Shown one piece after another: positions 1 to 6,283 of a stretch of DNA of 11,432 nucleotides. The stretch lies in contig JACRGN010000005.1 of assembly GCA_016234205.1 (NCBI GenBank), forward strand, positions 1-11,432. The letters run 5' to 3'. The stretch comes from Nitrospinota bacterium. GTDB lineage: Bacteria > Nitrospinota > Nitrospinia > UBA9942. The first letter of the stretch is position 1; each line of letters begins with the position of its first letter. Both the position numbers and the translations under genes were made by a program. The notes beneath the pieces are model-generated. The model did no database searches and was not told the DNA's origin. It saw nothing but the letters and a program-made list of their open reading frames with translations.

Positions 1-1
1 A

Positions 2-910
2 AGAGACTCCTCCATAAAGGTCGGCATAGAACTTGTTAAAAGGGGCGAGGCTGATGCCTTTGTCAGTGCCGGGAATACCGGGGCTGTTATGGCTGCATCA
101 ACCCTCATTCTTAGAACATTAAAAGGAATTGACAGGCCTGCGATAGCTGTTCAACTGCCAACCACAAGCGGTCCTGTAATCCTGATAGATGCAGGGGCAA
201 ATGTTGACTGCAAACCCCATCAGCTTTTTCAATTCGGCATTATGGGGCATGTCTTTGCCAAGTATGTCCTCGGGAGGGACAATCCCAGAGTCGGAATTTT
301 AAATAACGGAGAGGAAGAAGATAAGGGGAATGAAATTACAAAGGAGGTTCATAAGGTTTTAAAGAAGAGCACCCTTAATTTTATCGGCAATGTGGAGGGG
401 AAGGAATTATATAAAGGGGCTGCAGATGTCGTTGTGAGTGATGGATTTGTCGGCAATATTACCCTAAAGGTGAGCGAAAGCCTTGCAGATATGATAGGAA
501 AGGCATTAAAGGGCATATTTACAAAAAACTGGCGGAGTAAACTGGGTTATCTTTTAATTAAACCATATTTAGAATCTTTTAAGAAGAGTGTAGACTATTC
601 AGAATACGGCGGTGCACCCCTTCTGGGTGTAAATGGAATCTGTATAATCGCCCACGGCTCATCATCTCCAAAGGCGATAAAAAATGCCATAAGACAGGCA
701 GGGGAATTTGTAAAAGGAAAGGTAAATATCCATATACAAGAGGATATAGAGCGTAATATTCAAATACAGCCGTTAGAGGTTAAAAAAGGCGGGGTATTGA
801 GGGCATTAAAAGAAATTGTGAGTTTCTCCAGAAAAAAAGAAACAGAAAAAGAAATAACCACAGAGGACACAGAGAAAAATACTATTAAGCCACAGACTTT
901 CACTGACTAA
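2..910 (+). CDS. plsX: Phosphate acyltransferase PlsX (5' end missing)
   Basis: PlsX makes acyl-phosphate from acyl-ACP at the membrane, feeding PlsY-type glycerolipid synthesis. The frame is open from base 2 to a TAA at 908-910 (302 residues visible); the N-terminus lies outside the window. The visible part opens with RDSSIKVGIELVKRGEADAF, then the family signature SAGNTGAVMAAS. Further on are DAGANVDC, NNGEEEDKGN, VSDGFVGNITLK and, near the end, PLLGVNGICIIAHGSSSPKA, all typical of PlsX. The ATG at 89 is internal, not the start. The last 17-18 codons (TTEDTEK... TIKPQTFTD) and the stop codon are encoded by dispersed repeat sequence, so the C-terminal tail looks like a late addition to the conserved protein. 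fabH follows after 80 bp, the usual neighbour. Family assignment is firm; that the tail has no function is inferred. Confidence 0.96.
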   Translation, partial: RDSSIKVGIELVKRGEADAFVSAGNTGAVMAASTLILRTLKGIDRPAIAVQLPTTSGPVILIDAGANVDCKPHQLFQFGIMGHVFAKYVLGRDNPRVGILNNGEEEDKGNEITKEVHKVLKKSTLNFIGNVEGKELYKGAADVVVSDGFVGNITLKVSESLADMIGKALKGIFTKNWRSKLGYLLIKPYLESFKKSVDYSEYGGAPLLGVNGICIIAHGSSSPKAIKNAIRQAGEFVKGKVNIHIQEDIERNIQIQPLEVKKGGVLRALKEIVSFSRKKETEKEITTEDTEKNTIKPQTFTD

Positions 911-969
911 AATATTTTTCTCTTAAATTCTTTTTTATATATTTTATTAAGTCTGTGTTTGTCCGTGGC
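856..969. repeat. CCACAGA-type dispersed repeat with imperfect inverted arms
   Basis: Positions 856-874 carry AACCACAGAGGACACAGAG. An imperfect inverted pair follows: 889-907 (GCCACAGACTTTCACTGAC) and 951-969 (GTCTGTGTTTGTCCGTGGC). The arms match at 14 of 19 positions after reverse complementing, with an A/T-rich middle. The left arm runs in about 10-nt steps. The element covers the 3' end of plsX, supplies its TAA stop, and fills most of the plsX-fabH gap. It has no T-tract after the stem, so it is not a standard intrinsic terminator. Confidence 0.75.
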
Positions 970-990
970 TAAAATTTAATATTTTTAAAT

Positions 991-1977
991 ATGAAAAGAG
1001 TTAAGATTATAGGGACAGGCTCATATGTCCCTGAAAAGGTTCTTACAAATTTTGATTTAGAAAAGATGGTTGATACATCCGATGAGTGGATTCATACACG
1101 CACAGGGATGTCTGAAAGGAGAATCGCATCTGATAAGGATAAAGCCTCTGACCTTGCGGTAAAGGCTGCACATAGGGCTTTAAAAGACAGCGGTGTTACT
1201 CCTGAAGAGATTGACCTTATCCTCGTTGCCACTGCAACGCCTGATATGTTTTTTCCCTCCACCGCGTGTTTTGTCCAGTCAGCCATAGGTGCAAAAAAAT
1301 CTGCTGCATTTGATATATCGGCGGCATGCTCGGGTTATATCTATGCCCTTTCTGTAGCAGAACAATATATAAAAAGCGGAAAATACAAAACAGTCCTTCT
1401 AATTGCATCTGAGATTTTCAGCCGCTATATTGACTGGACAGACAGAAATACCTGTGTCCTGTTTGGCGACGGGGCGGCTGCCACTGTATTAAAAGGGGTA
1501 AGCGGAAATAAGGCTGACGGCATAATATCCACGCTTATATATTCAGACGGCAAATATGCCGACCTTTTGTATCTAATGGGCGGCGGGAGCAGTTCTCCAT
1601 TGACCCATGAGACAATAGACAATAAACTCCACCTGTTAAAAATGAAAGGGAACTCCCTCTTTAAGATAGCGGTAAAAAATATGGTTAAGGCTGCAAGGGA
1701 GGCATTAACACTAAATGGATATAAGGTCTCTGATATAGACCTGCTCATTCCTCATCAGGCAAACAAGAGGATAATTGATGCGGTAGCAGAGAGCCTTGAC
1801 ATGCCCAAAGAAAAGATATTTATAAACATAGAAAAATATGGAAACACATCGGCGGTATCAATCCCGCTTGCGCTTGATGAGGCATTAAAGGGGGGAAGGA
1901 TTAAAGAAGGCGATTTAATCCTTATGGTGGCTTTCGGCGGCGGACTTACATGGGGTTCGGCGTTGATAAGATGGTAG
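991..1977 (+). CDS. fabH: Beta-ketoacyl-ACP synthase III FabH
   Basis: FabH condenses an acyl-CoA primer (acetyl-CoA in the classic enzyme) with malonyl-ACP to start fatty-acid chains in the cytosol. The 328-residue length is normal. The thiolase-fold Cys-His-Asn triad is visible: C113 in ISAACSGYIYAL, H255 in IPHQANKRI and N285 in EKYGNTSAVS. The N-terminal GTGSYVPEKVLTN, the TRTGMSERRIA segment and the C-terminal FGGGLTWGSALIRW are also characteristic. The ATG at 991 fits the family N-terminus. Upstream is A/T-rich repeat edge without a recognisable Shine-Dalgarno. The gene lies between plsX and fabD, as expected for this operon. The primer preference (straight or branched) cannot be read from the sequence. 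Confidence 0.97.
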   Translation: MKRVKIIGTGSYVPEKVLTNFDLEKMVDTSDEWIHTRTGMSERRIASDKDKASDLAVKAAHRALKDSGVTPEEIDLILVATATPDMFFPSTACFVQSAIGAKKSAAFDISAACSGYIYALSVAEQYIKSGKYKTVLLIASEIFSRYIDWTDRNTCVLFGDGAAATVLKGVSGNKADGIISTLIYSDGKYADLLYLMGGGSSSPLTHETIDNKLHLLKMKGNSLFKIAVKNMVKAAREALTLNGYKVSDIDLLIPHQANKRIIDAVAESLDMPKEKIFINIEKYGNTSAVSIPLALDEALKGGRIKEGDLILMVAFGGGLTWGSALIRW

Positions 1978-1984
1978 ATATTTA

Positions 1985-2057
1985 GCCACGAATTTACACG
2001 AATAATCACGAATAAAAAGAATTTAAAATTTTGTGTTAATTCGTGGCCATTCGTGGC
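1985..2057. repeat. 73-nt CACGAAT-type palindromic repeat, copy 1
   Basis: This quasi-palindrome fills the fabH-fabD gap. Its left arm repeats CACGAAT in 10-nt steps (GCCACGAATT / TACACGAATA / ATCACGAATA), and its right arm mirrors this with TTCGTGG steps. It is the reverse complement of the copy at 3014-3086 at 71 of 73 positions. It ends 9 bp before the fabD ATG and leaves no Shine-Dalgarno between them. Confidence 0.92.
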
Positions 2058-2066
2058 AAAAAAAAT

Positions 2067-3014
2067 ATGAACAAAAAGATTGCATTTTTATTTCCAGGAC
2101 AGGGTTCCCAGTATGTGGGGATGGGGCAGAATTTCCACAACGGGAGCAAAAGATCTGCAGGGATGTTCAAAGAGGCAGATGATATTCTTGGATTTGGCAT
2201 CTCCTCTTTATGTTTTAACGGGCCGGAAGATGCATTAAAGCTGACAGAGAATACACAGCCTGCAATCTTTATAGTCAGTTCAATAGCCTGTGAACTTCTA
2301 AGAGAGAATGGAATCTCTCCGCTCATTTCGGCAGGGCATAGTCTTGGTGAATACTCTGCCGTATTTGCAGCAGGCTCATTAAGGTTTTCTGACGGCGTCT
2401 CTATAGTAAGGATGAGGGGTAGATTTATGCAGGAGGCGGTTCCTGTAGGGATAGGTGCAATGGCTGCAGTAATCGGATTGGACAGAGTGATAATTGAGGA
2501 TATCTGTAAAAAGATTTCAGGAGAAGAAAATAATGGCATTGTCCAGCCTGCAAATTATAACAGCCCTGAGCAGACAGTCATTGCAGGAAAGAAAGATGCA
2601 GTAGAAAAAGCCGCAAAAACAGCTCAGGATGCAGGGGCAAAAAAGGTAGTAATGCTTCCTGTAAGTGCTCCATTTCATACTGCATTAATGAAGCCTGCCG
2701 AAGAAAAATTGTCTATTGAGCTTGACAAGTTAAATTTCAATAAACTAAACTTTCCTGTCATCACAAATGTAGATGCAAGGGAAATAAGAAATGGCGATGA
2801 TGCAAGAAGTTCATTAAGGCGGCAGGTCAGTAATCCTGTCCGATGGGTTGAGTCAATGAAGTTGATGATTGATAATGGAATTGATACAGTAATAGAATTA
2901 GGGCCTGGCAGGGTTCTTTCAGGTCTGATGAAGAGAATGAACAAAGATATAAAGTGTCTCAATGTAGAAGACATGAAAAGCCTTGAAAAGACACTGAAGG
3001 AATTAAAAAGTTAG
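2067..3014 (+). CDS. fabD: Malonyl-CoA:ACP transacylase FabD
   Basis: FabD transfers malonate from malonyl-CoA to the ACP phosphopantetheine, supplying the extender unit. With the ATG at 2067 the protein is 315 residues, usual for the family, and begins MNKKIAFLFPGQGSQ. The GQGSQ oxyanion-region motif is at 11-15, the nucleophile Ser92 in GHSLGE, Arg117 in VRMRGRF and the catalytic His204 in SAPFHTALM. A GTG at 2043 is in frame but lies inside the upstream repeat and would add a non-conserved eight-residue leader, so 2067 is preferred. The TAG stop (3012-3014) runs into the next repeat copy. The gene is bracketed by two near-identical inverted repeats, the oddest feature of this locus. Confidence 0.96.
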   Translation: MNKKIAFLFPGQGSQYVGMGQNFHNGSKRSAGMFKEADDILGFGISSLCFNGPEDALKLTENTQPAIFIVSSIACELLRENGISPLISAGHSLGEYSAVFAAGSLRFSDGVSIVRMRGRFMQEAVPVGIGAMAAVIGLDRVIIEDICKKISGEENNGIVQPANYNSPEQTVIAGKKDAVEKAAKTAQDAGAKKVVMLPVSAPFHTALMKPAEEKLSIELDKLNFNKLNFPVITNVDAREIRNGDDARSSLRRQVSNPVRWVESMKLMIDNGIDTVIELGPGRVLSGLMKRMNKDIKCLNVEDMKSLEKTLKELKS

Positions 3015-3086
3015 CCACGAATGAACACGAATTAACACAAAATTTTAAATTCTTTTTATTCGTGATTATTCGTGTAAATTCGTGGC
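3014..3086. repeat. 73-nt CACGAAT-type palindromic repeat, copy 2 (inverted)
   Basis: This copy fills the fabD-fabG gap and matches the reverse complement of 1985-2057 at 71 of 73 positions; the only differences are two adjacent bases near one end. Its flank supplies the fabD TAG stop (tTAGccac). An in-frame GTG at 3082 in its last bases could extend fabG by six residues. Confidence 0.92.
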
Positions 3087-3099
3087 TCAAGTTATTTTT

Positions 3100-3837
3100 A
3101 TGAATCTGAATGGAAAAATAGCGGTTGTTACAGGGGCGGCGAAGGGTATAGGAAGGTCAATTGCCATAGCACTGGCAGAGGATGGTGCCGACCTTGTTAT
3201 TACTGAAAACGTTACAAGTGCGTCTGATACCGCCAAGACCATAGAGGCTATAGGAAGAAGTGCATTGGTGGTAAAGGCAGATGTATCAAATCCTGAAGAT
3301 GCAAACAGAGTAGTAGAGTCATGTATTGAAAAGTTTGGCAAAATAGATATACTGGTAAACAATGCAGGCATAAACAAGGATTCGCTTATCTTAAGGATGA
3401 AAAAAGAGGATTGGGACTCTGTTATAGGCATAAATCTTACAGGGACTTTTAATTGCACAAAGGCGGCATCAAGATATATGATAAAACAGAAAGGGGGGAA
3501 TATAATAAATATAACTTCTATTGTCGGGGCAATGGGAAATCCTGGGCAGTCAAACTATGCTGCATCAAAGGCAGGCATAATCGGATTTACAAAATCTATT
3601 GCCCGTGAACTTGCCTCTCGTAATGTCAATGTCAATGCGATAGCACCCGGCTACATTATTACAGATATGACAGAGGCATTACCGGAGAATGCAAGAAATG
3701 AATTAACAAAACTGATTCCAATGGAGAGATTCGGGACTCCTGAGGATGTAGCCAATTGCGTATGCTTCCTTGTCTCTGAAAAGGCATCTTATATAACAGG
3801 ACAGGTAATCCATGTAAACGGCGGGATGTATATGTAA
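3100..3837 (+). CDS. fabG: 3-oxoacyl-ACP reductase FabG
   Basis: FabG is the NADPH-dependent short-chain dehydrogenase/reductase that reduces 3-oxoacyl-ACP in each elongation cycle. From the ATG at 3100 it is 245 residues, a standard length, opening MNLNGKIAVVTGAAKGIG. The cofactor-binding TGAAKGIG is at 11-18, NNAG at 87-90, and the catalytic residues are N112, S140, Y153 and K157 (SNYAASKAG). The C-terminal ASYITGQVIHVNGGMYM is the usual FabG ending. A GTG at 3082 in frame is embedded in the upstream repeat and adds a non-conserved leader, so it is not chosen. No Shine-Dalgarno is visible before 3100. acpP follows, as is common. Confidence 0.97.
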   Translation: MNLNGKIAVVTGAAKGIGRSIAIALAEDGADLVITENVTSASDTAKTIEAIGRSALVVKADVSNPEDANRVVESCIEKFGKIDILVNNAGINKDSLILRMKKEDWDSVIGINLTGTFNCTKAASRYMIKQKGGNIINITSIVGAMGNPGQSNYAASKAGIIGFTKSIARELASRNVNVNAIAPGYIITDMTEALPENARNELTKLIPMERFGTPEDVANCVCFLVSEKASYITGQVIHVNGGMYM

Positions 3838-3839
3838 CC

Positions 3840-3912
3840 AACTGATAACTGATAACTAACAACTAATAACAGGTTGTAAGTTAAAAGTTATAAGTTATGA
3901 GTTAAAAGTTAG
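3840..3912. repeat. Heptamer array with inverted halves (fabG-acpP gap)
   Basis: Two runs of degenerate 7-nt units face each other. The left half (3840-3870) steps through CTGATAA, CTGATAA, CTAACAA and CTAATAA. The right half (3873-3912) steps through GTAAGTT, AAAAGTT, ATAAGTT, ATGAGTT and AAAAGTT. After reverse complementing, the halves match at about 24 of 31 positions, so the RNA could form a long hairpin with almost no loop. The array ends immediately upstream of the acpP Shine-Dalgarno. Confidence 0.8.
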
Positions 3913-3914
3913 AA

Positions 3915-3920
3915 GGGAGG
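3915..3920 (+). promoter_or_regulatory. Strong ribosome binding site of acpP
   Basis: GGGAGG lies 4 nt before the acpP ATG. It is the only clear Shine-Dalgarno among the starts from fabH to rnc, which suggests that acpP is translated more strongly than its neighbours, in keeping with the known abundance of ACP. Confidence 0.8.
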
Positions 3921-3924
3921 GATT

Positions 3925-4155
3925 ATGTCAGTAGAACAAAAGGTAAAGGAGATTATTGTAGAGCAGTTAGGAGTTGAAGATAGTGAGGTAACACCCACAG
4001 CGTCTTTTGTCAATGACCTCGGGGCTGACTCACTGGATACTGTTGAACTGGTAATGGCATTTGAAGAGGCATTTGACATAGAGATACCGGACGAGGCCGC
4101 CGAAAAAATCACAACAGTTAAGGATGCAACAGATTATATTGAGAAAAATAAGTAA
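3925..4155 (+). CDS. acpP: Acyl carrier protein AcpP
   Basis: AcpP is the small acidic carrier that holds growing acyl chains on a 4'-phosphopantetheine arm in the cytosol. At 76 residues it has the standard length. The attachment serine is S36 in the conserved GADSLDTVELVMAFEE. Helix I (VEQKVKEIIVEQLGV) and the C-terminal EIPDEAAEKITTVKDATDYI are typical. The ATG at 3925 has a strong Shine-Dalgarno at 3915-3920. The gene sits between fabG and fabF, its usual place, and supplies the substrate carrier used by every enzyme in this operon. Nothing is missing or unusual in the protein. Confidence 0.98.
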   Translation: MSVEQKVKEIIVEQLGVEDSEVTPTASFVNDLGADSLDTVELVMAFEEAFDIEIPDEAAEKITTVKDATDYIEKNK

Positions 4156-4160
4156 ATAAC

Positions 4161-4249
4161 AAGTTGCAAGTTACAAGAAATGTCATTCTGAGGGCAAAGC
4201 CCGAAGAATCTCAATCCTTTGAGACCCTTCGTTTCGCTCAGGGTGACAT
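4161..4249. repeat. TGTCATTCTGAG-type palindromic repeat (acpP-fabF gap)
   Basis: A short heptamer stub (AAGTTGC, AAGTTAC; 4161-4174) precedes an imperfect palindrome at 4180-4249. The outer arms are ATGTCATTCTGAG and CTCAGGGTGACAT; the inner arms include TCTCAA and TTGAGA around a short loop. Elements of this look are widespread in environmental bacterial genomes. There is no T-tract after the stem, and it lies inside an operon, so it is not read as a terminator. Confidence 0.85.
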
Positions 4250-4267
4250 TGCATCTTACATCTTTAT

Positions 4268-5506
4268 ATGAACAGAAGAGTTGTTGTTACAGGTTTGGGA
4301 ATGGTCACACCTCTCGGTATAGGTGTGGAGAAGACTTGGGAAGCAATTTGTAAAGGTGAATCAGGAATAGGGCATATCACAAGATTTGACACCTCTGATT
4401 TCCCTACAAAGATTGCAGGAGAGGTAAAGGACTTCAATCCATCCGATTACATTGACAAAAAAGAGATTAAGAAGATGGATACCTTTATCCATTATGCACT
4501 TGCAGGTGCCATAATGGCAGTGGATGACTCCGGGTTAAAAATCACGGATGAAAATGCCGATATGGTCGGTGTCCTCGTTGGTGCCGGACTTGGCGGACTG
4601 CCCTCCATTGAAAAATATTATGATATATACCTCAAGGAGGGCGTAAGAAGGATTTCGCCTTTCTTTATCCCCATGCTCATAGCAAACCTTGCATCAGGAC
4701 AGATATCTATAAGATTTGGTGCAAAGGGACCCAATTCATGTGTGGTTACTGCCTGTGCAACAGGAACAAATGCAATAGGCGATGCATACAAGATTATCCA
4801 GAGGGGTGATGCAGATGTCATGATTGCAGGCGGAACAGAATCTGTAATAACTCCTCTCGGAATCGGCGGATTCTGTGCTGCGAGGGCATTATCAACAAGA
4901 AACGATGAGCCCAAAAGGGCAAGCCGCCCATTTGATAAAGACAGGGATGGTTTTGTCATGGGTGAAGGGTCTGGTATATTAATACTGGAAGAAATGGAAT
5001 CTGCATTAAAGAGAGGGGCAAAGATATATTGTGAGATAGTTGGTTACGGCATGAGTGCAGATGCATTCCATATAACATCACCTCCGCCCGGCGGAGAAGG
5101 GGCTGTCAGGTGCATGAAGATGGCACTGAAGAGCGGCGGAATATCTCCAACTGAAGTGGATTACATAAACGCCCACGCCACATCCACATTTGCAGACAGC
5201 CTTGAGACACAGGCTATCAAAACCGTATTCAATGAACATGCTTATAAGCTATCAGTCAGCTCTACTAAATCCATGACAGGGCATCTACTCGGTGCAGCCG
5301 GCGGAGTAGAGGCAATATTCTCAATACTTGCCATAGAGAGGGGCACCATACCTCCAACAATCAATTACGAAACAAAAGACCCTGAATGCGATTTAGATTA
5401 TGTGCCAAACAAGGCAAGAAAATCAGATGTAAATGTAGCAATGTCAAACTCCTTCGGATTCGGAGGGACAAACGCTACAGTAATTTTCAAAAAATATAAG
5501 GATTAG
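4268..5506 (+). CDS. fabF: Beta-ketoacyl-ACP synthase II FabF
   Basis: FabF is the elongating condensing enzyme, joining acyl-ACP with malonyl-ACP. The 412-residue length is typical. The Cys-His-His triad is visible: C163 in VVTACATGTNAIGDAY, H303 in INAHATSTFADSLE and H339 in STKSMTGHLLGAAG. The opening MNRRVVVTGLGMVTPLG and the closing NSFGFGGTNATVIFK are classic. The ATG at 4268 matches the family N-terminus, but no Shine-Dalgarno is present in the T-rich stretch before it. The last codons and TAG stop (5501-5506) coincide with the first unit of the following heptamer array. It lies downstream of acpP and upstream of rnc, a widespread arrangement. Confidence 0.97.
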   Translation: MNRRVVVTGLGMVTPLGIGVEKTWEAICKGESGIGHITRFDTSDFPTKIAGEVKDFNPSDYIDKKEIKKMDTFIHYALAGAIMAVDDSGLKITDENADMVGVLVGAGLGGLPSIEKYYDIYLKEGVRRISPFFIPMLIANLASGQISIRFGAKGPNSCVVTACATGTNAIGDAYKIIQRGDADVMIAGGTESVITPLGIGGFCAARALSTRNDEPKRASRPFDKDRDGFVMGEGSGILILEEMESALKRGAKIYCEIVGYGMSADAFHITSPPPGGEGAVRCMKMALKSGGISPTEVDYINAHATSTFADSLETQAIKTVFNEHAYKLSVSSTKSMTGHLLGAAGGVEAIFSILAIERGTIPPTINYETKDPECDLDYVPNKARKSDVNVAMSNSFGFGGTNATVIFKKYKD

Positions 5507-5568
5507 CGATTAGGATTTAGGGGTTAGTTTTTTTACTAATCCCTAACCCCTAAGCCCTAATCCCTGCC
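5501..5568. repeat. Heptamer array with inverted halves (fabF-rnc gap)
   Basis: The left units are GATTAGC, GATTAGG, ATTTAGG and GGTTAGT; then come six Ts; the right units are ACTAATC, CCTAACC, CCTAAGC and CCTAATC. The arms 5508-5527 and 5543-5562 are complementary at 18 of 20 positions with a 15-nt loop, so the transcript should fold into a strong hairpin. The T-run is in the loop rather than after the stem, so this is not an intrinsic terminator. The first unit supplies the fabF stop codon. Confidence 0.9.
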
Positions 5569-5575
5569 TTTTATT

Positions 5576-6283
5576 ATGATTTCTGAAGAAAGACTCAGGG
5601 AATTAGAAGACATCCAGGAAAAATTCAAATATAGATTCAAAGATATAAACCTCCTCAATCAGTCACTCACCCACAAATCCTATGTAAATGAAAATATAAG
5701 TGAGAACCTGAAGGATAATGAAAGGCTGGAGTTTTTAGGCGATGCAGTCCTGAGCCTTGTAGTCAGCGATTATTCAATAAATAAGTTTGCAGACGGTTCA
5801 GAGGGAGACCTCACCAAGATAAGGGCAGCAGTTGTCAGTGAGGCAAACCTCTCACTTGTTGCAAGGGAGATGGAAATCGGGAAATTCCTCCTCCTCGGAA
5901 AAGGCGAGATTATGACAGGCGGAAGGGATAAGACATCCCTCCTCGCCAATGCCTTTGAGGCAGTGTTAGCTGCCATATACTTAGACAGCGGATACAAAGA
6001 GGTATTTCAAGTAATCATCAATATATTAAATGACAAGATAAACAAGGTAGCAGGCTATGAGCTCCACAGGGATTTTAAAAGCGAGCTTCAGGAGTTTATC
6101 CAGAACAGGCAGTATTCAATTCCTCAATACAGGGTATCATCAGAATTTGGACCGCCACATGAAAAGATATTTGAAGTAGAGTTAATCATTGATGGAAAGG
6201 TCTGCAGTATCGGCATGGGGAGAACAAAAAAAGAGGCTGAACAATCTGCAGCAGAAAAGGCTCTGGAACAGTTAAAAACATGA
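5576..6283 (+). CDS. rnc: Ribonuclease III
   Basis: RNase III is the dimeric double-strand RNA endonuclease that processes rRNA precursors and structured mRNAs. The 235-residue length is typical. The signature NERLEFLGDAVLS is at 48-60, with metal-binding E52 and D56. The second metal-site segment reads SLLANAFEAVLAAIYLDSG; E128 is present, but N125 stands where many homologues have Asp. A double-strand RNA-binding domain occupies roughly 165-233 (DFKSELQEFIQ ... GMGRTKKEAEQSAAEKALEQL). The ATG at 5576 follows the heptamer hairpin with no Shine-Dalgarno. The stop overlaps the start of the next gene (ATGA), suggesting translational coupling. The many hairpins in the upstream transcript are potential substrates for this enzyme; that link is inference. 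Confidence 0.95.
   Translation: MISEERLRELEDIQEKFKYRFKDINLLNQSLTHKSYVNENISENLKDNERLEFLGDAVLSLVVSDYSINKFADGSEGDLTKIRAAVVSEANLSLVAREMEIGKFLLLGKGEIMTGGRDKTSLLANAFEAVLAAIYLDSGYKEVFQVIINILNDKINKVAGYELHRDFKSELQEFIQNRQYSIPQYRVSSEFGPPHEKIFEVELIIDGKVCSIGMGRTKKEAEQSAAEKALEQLKT

Noticed and set aside
2043..2066. GTG-started N-terminal extension of FabD
   Set aside because: The added residues are repeat-encoded and not part of the family; the ATG at 2067 gives the conserved MNKKIAFLFPGQGSQ start.
2036..2539. Long minus-strand frame opposite fabD
   Set aside because: It is the shadow of a well-supported gene, has low-complexity Ser/Pro/Leu-rich translation and no family features.
3082..3099. GTG-started N-terminal extension of FabG
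   Set aside because: The added residues come from the repeat edge; the ATG at 3100 gives the standard FabG N-terminus.
3840..3912. CRISPR-like array
   Set aside because: Units are only 7 nt, degenerate, with no spacers and a strand switch in the middle.
4180..4249. Rho-independent terminator between acpP and fabF
   Set aside because: The stem has no T-tract after it, and the sequence matches the look of a dispersed repeat inside an operon.
5508..5562. Terminator between fabF and rnc
   Set aside because: The T-run is in the loop, not after the stem, and the arms are built of heptamer repeats.
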